Positions 1 to 5,213 of a stretch of DNA of 5,526 bases are shown piece after piece. Numbering within the stretch: position 1 is the first letter of the stretch; every line of letters begins with the position of its first letter. A program made the translations under genes and the position numbers. The notes under the pieces were generated by a model that saw only the letters and a list, made by a program, of their open reading frames with translations, did not search any database and was not told the DNA's origin. The DNA is from Holosporales bacterium (GTDB lineage: Bacteria > Pseudomonadota > Alphaproteobacteria > Caedimonadales > UBA9215), in the NCBI GenBank assembly GCA_003503995.1, contig DOCA01000125.1, positions 1 through 5,526 on the forward strand, in the 5' to 3' direction.

Positions 1-31
1 TGGATAAAAAACTGCCCAAGGAAACGCCCCT

Positions 32-955
32 TTGAGCAAAATAAACTTAAGTAAGAGCCAGTTGCAACTGATCGAGCATGCGATCACGATTTCTCAAACA
101 CCGGATGATGAGCGCGAGATCGCCTTTCTCGCACGCCAGCTCATACAAGCAACATTGCCGCACAGAAATCCTCCGGGCAACCCGCCCGAATGGTTCCGCA
201 CGAATGGAGATCTCACTTTATCGATAAGACCCGCCTTTAAAACCGATCCTGAAACCAAAGAAAGAATAAGCGTGGGCTATCCATACGGCTCCATACCGCG
301 CCTATTATTATTCTGGATCACAACCGAAGCTGTTCGCACCGGCAATAAACGCTTAGAGCTGGGCGCAAGCCTTAAAGATTTTATGGGCACCATCGGCCTG
401 AGTACCTCGACAGGCGGCGGCAAAAGAAGCAATGCTGCCGGGCTTAAAAATCAGATGGAAAGGCTGTTTAAAGCCTCTATATCCTTTGAATATTCAACGG
501 ATGCCCAAACAAGTTGGCTTGATATGAATGTAGCTCCAAAGGGCCAACTCTGGTTTGATCCGGCTGATATGAACCAGGAAATGCTGTTTGATAGCTGGAT
601 CGAACTAAGTGAGGGTTTTTTTGAAAGCATCACGGCCAGCCCCGTCCCTTTAAATATGGAGAGCATTAGAGCATTGAAACGCTCCCCACTCGCCTTGGAT
701 TTATATGCCTGGCTCGTTTACCGCAGCTATGTGGTAACACAGAAGAATAAGCCCGCCTTTATTGGCTGGAATACGCTCCGCAACCAGCTAGGTTGCGAAC
801 TTGGCAGAGCGCGAGACTTTAAAACCAAGGCTAAAGAAGCTCTTATTAAAGTATCAACTGTCTATCCAGGATTGCGCATCGAGGAAGTCAATCAGTCAAA
901 CCGTAAAGGTGTCAAAATACTGCCCAGCAAGCCTGCGATTTTACCCAAAGGGTAG
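32..955 (+). CDS. repA: RepA-family plasmid replication initiator
   Basis: Predicted 307-aa initiator resembling plasmid-encoded RepA proteins (RepA_C type) of alphaproteobacterial plasmids. It would bind the iterons just downstream and recruit the host replication machinery. Recognisable segments are the YPYGSIPRLL stretch (residues 83-92), the LGASLKDFMGTIGLS region followed by a Gly-rich TGGGKRSN loop (about 110-134), and LALDLYAWLVYR (220-231). A basic C-terminal part (about 245-300) is plausibly the winged-helix DNA-binding portion. Length is normal for the family. The start is TTG at 32: frame 2 has a TAA at 5-7, no ATG or GTG lies between, and AAGGA at 18-22 is 9 nt upstream. The TTG overlaps a TGA of frame 3 (TTGA at 32-35), so coupling to an upstream reading frame is possible. 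Its promoter is not in the 31 nt upstream. No terminator follows directly. The family call comes from recognising the protein sequence, without a database search. Confidence 0.9.
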   Translation: MSKINLSKSQLQLIEHAITISQTPDDEREIAFLARQLIQATLPHRNPPGNPPEWFRTNGDLTLSIRPAFKTDPETKERISVGYPYGSIPRLLLFWITTEAVRTGNKRLELGASLKDFMGTIGLSTSTGGGKRSNAAGLKNQMERLFKASISFEYSTDAQTSWLDMNVAPKGQLWFDPADMNQEMLFDSWIELSEGFFESITASPVPLNMESIRALKRSPLALDLYAWLVYRSYVVTQKNKPAFIGWNTLRNQLGCELGRARDFKTKAKEALIKVSTVYPGLRIEEVNQSNRKGVKILPSKPAILPKG

Positions 956-1010
956 GGCGAGACACTTTCCTAACCAACTGCTACGACTCAATATCTCCTC
1001 ACCATCCGAT

Positions 1011-1369
1011 GGTGAAAAGGTCGCACTTTGTCTGATCCCTGCCCGGTGGTGAAAAGGTCGCACCTATTGGCTCTCAATTGATGGTGAAAAGGTCGCACTA
1101 AAACTGTTGATAAGCCTTTGTTTTTGACTAGTTATCAACGGTGCAAAGGTCGCAGATCGACAACCACGCAAAAACTCTTCCATTTCAGCCCTCTTTCTGA
1201 ATCCACTGTGAAGTGTTTTGCACTAAATACCGTGATAAAGTAGTGTTTTTGGTCGCTTTTGAAGAAATCGCTTTAATAAAGCTTCAAGCAATTTGTGAAG
1301 TTTTTCAGCGCAACAAACAATGGTGAAAAGGTCGCACAATTCTCCAAATCCAGGGTGAAAACATCGCGC
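1011..1369 (+). repeat. Iterons, consensus GGTGAAAAGGTCGCAC
   Basis: Four exact copies of the 16-mer lie at 1011-1026, 1048-1063, 1083-1098 and 1322-1337, each preceded by T. A variant at 1140-1155 reads GGTGCAAAGGTCGCAG. A second variant at 1354-1369 keeps GGTGAAAA and TCGC but has CA for the central GG and GC for the final AC. All are in the same orientation. Start-to-start spacings are 37, 35, 57, 182 and 32 nt, so the array is irregular and split into two clusters. A further half-site (GGTCGC at 1251-1256, preceded by GTG and a T run) may be a decayed copy. These are the expected RepA binding sites. Confidence 0.9.
1105..1140. promoter_or_regulatory. Inverted pair of DnaA-box-like sites
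   Basis: TGTTGATAA at 1105-1113 is the reverse complement of TTATCAACA, one mismatch from the DnaA box TTATCCACA. TTATCAACG at 1132-1140 is a second copy on the + strand with one further change. Together they form a perfect 8-bp inverted repeat (1106-1113 with 1132-1139) between iterons 3 and 4. The position inside the iteron cluster supports a role in origin opening, but the dyad could also bind another protein. Confidence 0.55.
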
Positions 1370-1377
1370 ATTACCTA

Positions 1378-1400
1378 TAGTAATAATAATATATATATTG
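1378..1400. other. AT-rich run, candidate DNA unwinding element
   Basis: An almost pure A/T segment of alternating TAA and TA units (about 1381-1399) begins 11 nt after the last degenerate iteron. Such runs next to iterons commonly melt first at RepA-dependent origins. The call rests only on composition and position. Confidence 0.45.
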
Positions 1401-1648
1401 TTACCAGTAGTAGGTTTTCTATGTGCTGTTTATAACTGCAAAAACTATTAAAAGCTTTCAGCTAGAAAAATAATGTCATTCAAAGCAATGTCTAACTTCC
1501 TCTCATTGGAATAAGCAGCTATTTGAATTTTCTCTAAAACGATAAATCAAAAAAACCGAAAATACGCTACTTCATCCAAAACCCAAATAACAACCACCAT
1601 GATAAATAGGTTTTGTTATTTTTCCTAAAATCCAAAAATTACAGTTAA
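1401..1648. other. AT-rich non-coding segment, no gene seen
   Basis: I find no convincing reading frame, promoter or RNA gene here. The only structure is a 9-bp AT-only-plus-C inverted repeat, AAATAACAA at 1585-1593 with TTGTTATTT at 1613-1621, separated by 19 nt. It is too AT-rich and widely spaced to call a terminator. A short minus-strand open frame (1572-1760) crosses the hairpins at 1663-1715 and resembles no known family, so I regard it as chance. Confidence 0.5.
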
Positions 1649-1723
1649 GGGTAGGGCCGGACAAAACACACGCCTGGCCCCTGCCCGCGTGTGTTTTCAA
1701 AAAGAAAACCACGCGAATTTTTT
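1649..1723 (+). promoter_or_regulatory. Possible attenuator: competing hairpins plus terminator
   Basis: Three pairings are visible on the + strand. Hairpin I pairs 1649-1658 with 1676-1686 (10 pairs including one G-U, with C1681 bulged). The terminator stem pairs 1686-1698 with 1704-1715. A third stem, AAAACACACGC (1663-1673) with GCGTGTGTTTT (1687-1697), is 11 perfect pairs and uses the left arm of the terminator while trapping the right arm of hairpin I in its loop. Hairpin I and the terminator can form together, and the third stem excludes both. This is the geometry of a terminator/antiterminator switch. Which transcript would carry it is unclear: no strong promoter is visible just upstream, and the next + strand genes are mobC and the relaxase. 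It could also be the 3' end of a small RNA. Confidence 0.5.
1686..1723 (+). terminator. Rho-independent terminator, + strand
   Basis: The stem pairs CGCGTG (1686-1691) with CACGCG (1710-1715) and GTTTTC (1693-1698) with GAAAAC (1704-1709). That is 12 pairs with one bulged T at 1692 and an A5 loop (1699-1703). AA and six T residues (1718-1723) follow. There is no T run on the other side, so it acts only on + strand transcripts. It stands about 730 nt past the repA stop and 288 nt before mobC. Confidence 0.75.
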
Positions 1724-1764
1724 GCACTGCACAATTAAAACGATACCCCCTCTCACACAAGACA

Positions 1765-1781
1765 TAATCAATTACTGATTA
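1765..1781. promoter_or_regulatory. Small inverted repeat, possible operator
   Basis: TAATCA (1765-1770) and TGATTA (1776-1781) are perfect inverted arms around a 5-nt centre. The size and AT content suit a protein-binding dyad upstream of the mob genes, for instance for the ribbon-helix-helix MobC. A chance occurrence is not excluded. Confidence 0.25.
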
Positions 1782-1823
1782 CATATTGTCACGTCCTACA
1801 ACTTTAACGTGTTATTAAACCTT

Positions 1824-1852
1824 TTGTCATAAGCTAAAGACATGGATAGATA
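1824..1852 (+). promoter_or_regulatory. Weak candidate promoter for the mob operon
   Basis: TTGTCA at 1824-1829 matches the -35 consensus at five of six positions. Seventeen nt later lies TAGATA (1847-1852), a poor -10. If used, transcription would begin inside the first hairpin of the structured block at about 1859 and run into mobC. Another TTGTCA lies at 1786-1791 but lacks a well-spaced -10. Confidence 0.25.
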
Positions 1853-1977
1853 CAAGATGTGCGCGGTTATACCGCGCCATCTTGGACAAGGGGTTCAAAT
1901 GCCACCCCGTTGTCAATCCCGGCTTATCTGCCGCCCGCAAAGCGGCAATGCATCAACAATATCGATGCATAAAAGCC
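1853..1977 (+). other. Four-hairpin block: candidate oriT or structured leader
   Basis: Hairpin 1 (1853-1884) pairs CAAGATG and GCGCGGT with ACCGCGC and CATCTTG: 14 pairs, one bulged T at 1860 and a TAT loop. Hairpin 2 (1885-1914) starts at the very next base and pairs GACAAGGGGT with ACCCC and TTGTC, with a bulged G at 1909 and a 9-nt loop. Hairpin 3 pairs TGCCGC (1929-1934) with GCGGCA (1942-1947). Hairpin 4 pairs ATGCATC (1948-1954) with GATGCAT (1964-1970). GGCTT (1921-1925) can pair with AAGCC (1973-1977) and close hairpins 3 and 4 into a three-way junction. The block ends 34 nt before mobC. That position and the inverted repeats suit an oriT, but I do not recognise a known nic sequence. 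A folded mRNA leader is the alternative. Confidence 0.5.
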
Positions 1978-2011
1978 AAAGAGTAAACTGACGAAAAGAG
2001 TACTACTGACG

Positions 2012-2365
2012 ATGGCGCAGAGCGGCTCAAATAAGCGCAAGAAGAATAAACATCTCATTGCGCGTTGTGACGAGGAAGAATATATCCTTGCTTCGATCAA
2101 GGCTGAAAAAGCCGGTTTGAGTCTCTCCGCCTATATTTGCCATCTCCTGTTTGGTAAAGAAAAAAACAAGACCACAAGACCCCCGCCCCGTTCCCAAAGA
2201 GATGCCGCGCAAATCATTGGCCTGTTAGGACAGATTGCTCAGTCCCTGCGCGATTATTGCCAAAAAAGAAATATCCCGCCAGACGATCCCATCCTGGCTG
2301 CGGCCATGCGTGATCTGGCCGACATCAAGACATTATGCTTTGATGAACTAGGACGAAAACAATGA
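2012..2365 (+). CDS. mobC: MobC-like mobilization accessory protein
   Basis: A 117-aa basic protein resembling the small relaxosome proteins encoded before relaxases on alphaproteobacterial plasmids. Residues 14-48 (KHLIARCDEEEY followed by AEKAGLSLSAYICHLLFG) fit a ribbon-helix-helix DNA-binding fold. The AGLSLSAY motif is typical of MobC proteins. The C-terminal end, RDLADIKTLCFDELGRK (100-116), also looks like the family. Its likely job is to bind oriT and help the relaxase onto the nick site, and it may repress its own promoter. The ATG at 2012 has only a weak, distant ribosome site (AAGAG at 1996-2000, 11 nt away). The TGA overlaps the relaxase ATG (ATGA at 2362-2365), implying translational coupling. 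The symbol is assigned by family resemblance. Confidence 0.8.
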   Translation: MAQSGSNKRKKNKHLIARCDEEEYILASIKAEKAGLSLSAYICHLLFGKEKNKTTRPPPRSQRDAAQIIGLLGQIAQSLRDYCQKRNIPPDDPILAAAMRDLADIKTLCFDELGRKQ

Positions 2366-3861
2366 TCTTAAAGGGCAGCTCGCGTGCCAACGGCACAGAC
2401 CTGGCCAGCCACTTATCCAACAAATATGATAATGAGATCGTTGACATCGCTGAGGTCAGAGGCACGATCTCAAACGATCTCCACGGCGCTTTCAGCGAAT
2501 ATGAAGCCGTGGCTTCCGGCACCAAATGCACAAAACCCTTCTACTCCTTAAGTATTAACCCCTCAGACCCGATCACAAGAAAACAGTATTTTGAAGCGAT
2601 AAACCACATTGAAAAGCGGCTCGGTTTATTGGATCAGCCCCGCACGGTCGTATTTCACATCAAAAATGGACGTGAGCATGCCCATGTCATCTGGTCTCGT
2701 ATTCGGGCTGAAAATATGAAAGCCATCCATATCAGCCATGACCATTTAAAGCTCCGTACCCTCGCTAGAGAGCTGGCACATCAGTATAATCTGCGGCTGC
2801 CGCCCGGACTGAAAGAAGACCGGCCCTATGATATAAAATACAAAAAAATGAGCATGAATTTTGCGGAAAAAGCCCAAGCAGAACAAACCGGCATCACGCC
2901 AAATCAGCGAAAGACACAAATCACAGCCCTTTATAACCATTCATCCTGCGCACCCGAATTTAAGCAGGCATTAGAGGATCATGGATACACCCTGGCCAAG
3001 GGAGATAAGCGCTCCTTTGTCATCATTGATCCTTACGGAGAAGTCCATAGCCTGTCGCGACAAATTGATGGCGTAAAACCCAAAAATCTGAAGACACTTT
3101 TTGCAGTGCTCAATCCGAGTGAGTTACCGGCAGCATCGGAAATTCAAAAACAAATTCGCCAGGAAGTTAAAAAATCTGAAAAGAGCCTAAAAAATGTCTT
3201 TAATGAAGAAAAACTAAAAGAGATCAATGAGCTTGAAGCCATTCAGCTAGAGCGCCGTAATAAATTGAACCAGAAATATTATGATCTTGAGCTGGTCCAC
3301 CGCACAGAACGCTTTACGCTTCATGCGGCGCAATTCTCTGAAGGGAAGAATTATTTCAGCCGCATCAAAGGCAAAGTCTATGCGCTGATTCATAAGGTTC
3401 CGGCGTTGTGCTCGATTATCTTGCACTCTCACAGGCTACAAAATATATCCGTGGAAGACCGACACAAGATCGAGCATGAAAATCTAATTACGCGCCATAA
3501 GAATGAAAAAGAAGAGCTTAAAAGGGAAGGGCGGGCGCTCGATCTCATTGAAAAAAGGGAGCTGCGCTCATTGGAACAAAAATACTTGAGAATGGCCCGG
3601 ACAAATCAGCGCACCAAAAAAGGTAGAAGCCAAATTGCTTTAAAACTTATAGAAGACAATGCATTGGATTTAACAACGCCAGCGAAAAAAGAGGAAGCAC
3701 CCCAAAAAGTAACAGTCGATAAAAATTCTATGAAGAAAAGCAGATCACAGCAAAAAAAGCGGGATCTGCAAGAAAACTTAAATGACATCTTGTCAAACTC
3801 GAAACCTGTTAAACACCAACACCCTGATCGATCCAAATCTCAAACCTTAAAGCCCGAGTAA
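2362..3861 (+). CDS. Relaxase (mobilization nuclease), MOBP-like
   Basis: A 499-aa DNA-nicking relaxase that would cleave one strand at oriT and lead it into a recipient through a conjugation channel supplied by another element. The nuclease domain is N-terminal. MILKGSSR opens the protein, EVRGTISNDLHGAF (31-44) and FYSLSINP (60-67) are typical family blocks, and the metal-binding motif III is H99 plus H106-A-H108 in REHAHVIWSRI. The usual motif I tyrosine is not obvious. H17 with N24-E25 follows the pattern of relaxases that use histidine, although Y22 lies nearby. A middle module (about 195-250, GDKRSFVIIDPYGEVHSL) recurs in related plasmid relaxases. Residues about 260-315 and 365-425 are charged, probably coiled coil, and the tail is basic and low in complexity. 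AGGA (2350-2353) precedes the ATG by 8 nt. No type IV secretion genes are seen, so the plasmid would be mobilizable only. Confidence 0.85.
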   Translation: MILKGSSRANGTDLASHLSNKYDNEIVDIAEVRGTISNDLHGAFSEYEAVASGTKCTKPFYSLSINPSDPITRKQYFEAINHIEKRLGLLDQPRTVVFHIKNGREHAHVIWSRIRAENMKAIHISHDHLKLRTLARELAHQYNLRLPPGLKEDRPYDIKYKKMSMNFAEKAQAEQTGITPNQRKTQITALYNHSSCAPEFKQALEDHGYTLAKGDKRSFVIIDPYGEVHSLSRQIDGVKPKNLKTLFAVLNPSELPAASEIQKQIRQEVKKSEKSLKNVFNEEKLKEINELEAIQLERRNKLNQKYYDLELVHRTERFTLHAAQFSEGKNYFSRIKGKVYALIHKVPALCSIILHSHRLQNISVEDRHKIEHENLITRHKNEKEELKREGRALDLIEKRELRSLEQKYLRMARTNQRTKKGRSQIALKLIEDNALDLTTPAKKEEAPQKVTVDKNSMKKSRSQQKKRDLQENLNDILSNSKPVKHQHPDRSKSQTLKPE

Positions 3862-3902
3862 AGTTCCCGATCTCGTGATATGATGTATAAAATTAAGACA
3901 TG

Positions 3903-4775
3903 TTATCGCTTAAACCGAGGCGTCCAGGATTCCATCAGGGCTTCTTCTTCATCTAAATCCTCTATTGTAGGTAGGTCAGATGTAGAGAGAACAGTCAAAG
4001 TCTTTCCGTAGCTTCCTAATCCAATAATTTCCTCTAGCATCTCGATTTCGTGATCGCCGCCGAACCAGTGTTGCAAGTTTGTATCTCCGTCTTTTCGTAC
4101 TCCATCAGAAACATTTGAAGCCTTCTTATTAAAATTATGAGTGAAAGTATATCCAGGAACCGGAGCGCCTTTCCGCAACCAATCAAGCCCCCTAAATTCT
4201 TTTAGAGTGTCGGACATAAAACAATAATCAATTAGATCATTTGTGCTGATAATGATAGCCACAGCCTCCGGGGCATGCTGGGCATATCTGATAGCAGTAG
4301 CTGTTAGTGATGTATTGCATTGAGCAGCAAGCTTTTCAATAGCATCCAGGCCCACACCAGCTTTATCCAGGGCAGTCTCAAAAAGAAATGTCGGCATCAA
4401 AAGATTCGCTGCGAAATAGTCTGCCTCCATCTCATATTTATCGTAGGAAATAAACCCGGCGCGTGATTGATGAATACCATCAACCAAAATAATGTCCGGG
4501 TGACCGGGCAAAGAATAGTGACCAATTTCATGGCTAATCGAGAATCTTTCAAAGCCAGGATTTTCAAGATATGTCGCATAAAGTATTCCAAATTGACTGT
4601 CATACCGAAGCAGCATTCCCGAAACACCCTTATTGTTTGAAGGCAGTTGCTTGACCTCTATATCTAGTTTGTCGGCTATAAGAAATGGACAAACAGGCAA
4701 GCTGTTAATTCCTAGTTCGCGCAAGAGAAGTTCTGATTGATGCCTGGCATTTGATTTCCCAAAGGGATTTGACAT
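3903..4775 (-). CDS. ImmA/IrrE-family zinc metalloprotease
   Basis: A 290-aa protein with the hallmark zinc-protease motif HEIGH at residues 82-86 (FSISHEIGHYSLPGH) and the downstream EMEADYFAANLLMP block (115-128), whose glutamates (E115, E117) supply the third ligand. This is the COG2856 family. ImmA of ICEBs1 and IrrE of Deinococcus cleave a partner XRE repressor in response to stress or a signal. Residues 20-65 form the usual N-terminal part. About 110 residues after 180 go beyond the core protease and are acidic near the end (EDLDEEEALMESW, 272-284); I do not recognise their fold. The gene begins 3 nt after the XRE stop, with AGGAAGGG (4785-4792) as ribosome site, so the two are co-transcribed and probably matched partners. 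It converges on the relaxase gene with 41 nt between stops and no clear terminator. Confidence 0.88.
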   Translation of the reverse strand: MSNPFGKSNARHQSELLLRELGINSLPVCPFLIADKLDIEVKQLPSNNKGVSGMLLRYDSQFGILYATYLENPGFERFSISHEIGHYSLPGHPDIILVDGIHQSRAGFISYDKYEMEADYFAANLLMPTFLFETALDKAGVGLDAIEKLAAQCNTSLTATAIRYAQHAPEAVAIIISTNDLIDYCFMSDTLKEFRGLDWLRKGAPVPGYTFTHNFNKKASNVSDGVRKDGDTNLQHWFGGDHEIEMLEEIIGLGSYGKTLTVLSTSDLPTIEDLDEEEALMESWTPRFKR

Positions 4776-4778
4776 TAC

Positions 4779-5120
4779 TTACGTCCCTTCCTTTTTTTTA
4801 CTTCGTTTTACCAAGGTCTTCATAAAATCTCTGGCAGTATCTCGGTCTTTCGCTGTCAGGTTTTCAAAATCTCGATAGATAGGATCATTCTCTATAATAC
4901 CACTTGGGTCATTTGTCCTTCCAAGCAGGTAATCCGATGTAATCTCCAGAGCATCGGCAAGCCTCTTAAGATTATCGAATGAGGGTTTTCGACTTCCGGT
5001 TTCAAAATGCGAAATAGCAGAAGCTTGTAGTTTTGTCTTGTTAGCCAATTCATCTTGACTTAGCCCGCGCTTTTTTCTGGCCTCTACTAATCTTTCTTGA
5101 AATATGTTTTTTGACTCCAT
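4779..5120 (-). CDS. XRE-family HTH repressor, partner of the protease
   Basis: A 113-aa regulator with a Cro/CI-type helix-turn-helix over residues 8-67 (LVEARKKRGLSQDELANKTK, then ISHFETGSRKPSFDNLKRLADAL and DYLLGR), as in many phage and mobile-element repressors. The remaining 45 residues, charged and helical (ENLTAKDRDTARDFMKTL), may carry dimerization or the protease cleavage site. A longer in-frame start exists at 5309. I chose ATG at 5120 because a strong AGAGGGAG lies 7 nt upstream, the helix-turn-helix then begins at the expected distance, and the longer version would read through both promoters. The gene is divergent from the DUF2188 gene and first in an operon with the ImmA-like protease. 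It probably represses both promoters in the 93-bp gap and is inactivated by the protease. Confidence 0.87.
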   Translation of the reverse strand: MESKNIFQERLVEARKKRGLSQDELANKTKLQASAISHFETGSRKPSFDNLKRLADALEITSDYLLGRTNDPSGIIENDPIYRDFENLTAKDRDTARDFMKTLVKRSKKKEGT

Positions 5121-5134
5121 TAAAAATCTCCCTC

Positions 5135-5164
5135 TTGACGTTTCCGTATAGTTGTTTATATTAT
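5135..5164 (+). promoter_or_regulatory. Promoter of the DUF2188 gene
   Basis: TTGACG (5135-5140) is followed after 18 nt by TATTAT (5159-5164). A TATATT at 5157-5162 with 16-nt spacing is an alternative -10. The start would be near 5171, with a leader of about 43 nt. No terminator lies between the gene and the right edge, so the transcript probably extends past 5526. Confidence 0.6.
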
Positions 5165-5174
5165 ATACGTATAG
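5145..5174. promoter_or_regulatory. Operator-like repeats CGTATAG in the divergent gap
   Basis: CGTATAG occurs at 5145-5151 and again at 5168-5174, 23 bp apart, about two helical turns. The second copy lies in a perfect 10-bp palindrome, TATACGTATA (5164-5173), which abuts the shared -10 sequences. The first copy lies in the spacer of the + promoter. This arrangement fits cooperative binding by the XRE repressor to shut off both promoters. Assignment to that protein is an inference. Confidence 0.5.
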
Positions 5175-5189
5175 AGTACATGAACTCAA
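5160..5189 (-). promoter_or_regulatory. Promoter of the repressor-protease operon
   Basis: Read on the minus strand, TTGAGT (5189-5184) is followed after 18 nt by a perfect TATAAT (5165-5160). Transcription would start near 5153, leaving a leader of about 33 nt before the ATG at 5120. The -10 shares its bases with the -10 of the divergent promoter, so the two probably cannot be occupied together. Confidence 0.65.
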
Positions 5190-5213
5190 AATCTTTTCAA
5201 CAGGAGAACGTAA

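Larger units (their letters stand above)
1011..1400. other. Probable iteron-type replication origin (oriV)
   Basis: The stretch directly downstream of repA combines the usual elements of an iteron origin: six copies of a 16-bp direct repeat in the same orientation (1011-1369), an inverted pair of DnaA-box-like 9-mers (1105-1140), and an AT-rich run at about 1381-1399 that could be the unwinding element. There is no convincing gene here. The origin call is inferred from these elements and from the neighbouring RepA gene. The exact boundaries are arbitrary. Confidence 0.75.

Noticed and set aside
801..1052. 83-aa + strand open frame overlapping the repA 3' end
   Set aside because: It is a shadow of repA in another frame and then runs through the first two iterons. 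It has no ribosome site and no family resemblance.
1649..1697. A full H-type pseudoknot joining 1649-1658:1676-1686 with 1663-1673:1687-1697
   Set aside because: No loop bases remain between 1686 and 1687 to cross a 10-pair stem, so both complete stems cannot form together. Competing folds are more likely.
1572..1760. 62-aa minus-strand open frame in the non-coding region
   Set aside because: It reads straight through the overlapping hairpins and terminator at 1649-1723, is Cys-rich without pattern, and resembles nothing known.
1885..1914. tRNA T-arm-like GGGGTTCAAATG in hairpin 2
   Set aside because: The position that should be C61 is G1901, the stem register differs, and no acceptor, D or anticodon arm surrounds it. 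It is part of a plain hairpin.
1853..1914. A known MOBQ-type nic site in the hairpin block
   Set aside because: I looked for the RSF1010/Ti-like nic core (TGCGCCCT) and an IncP-like ATCCTG and found neither here. The ATCCTG at about 2289 lies within mobC coding sequence.
3862..3902. A bidirectional terminator between the convergent relaxase and protease genes
   Set aside because: The 41-nt gap has no stem of useful length or T run on either strand.
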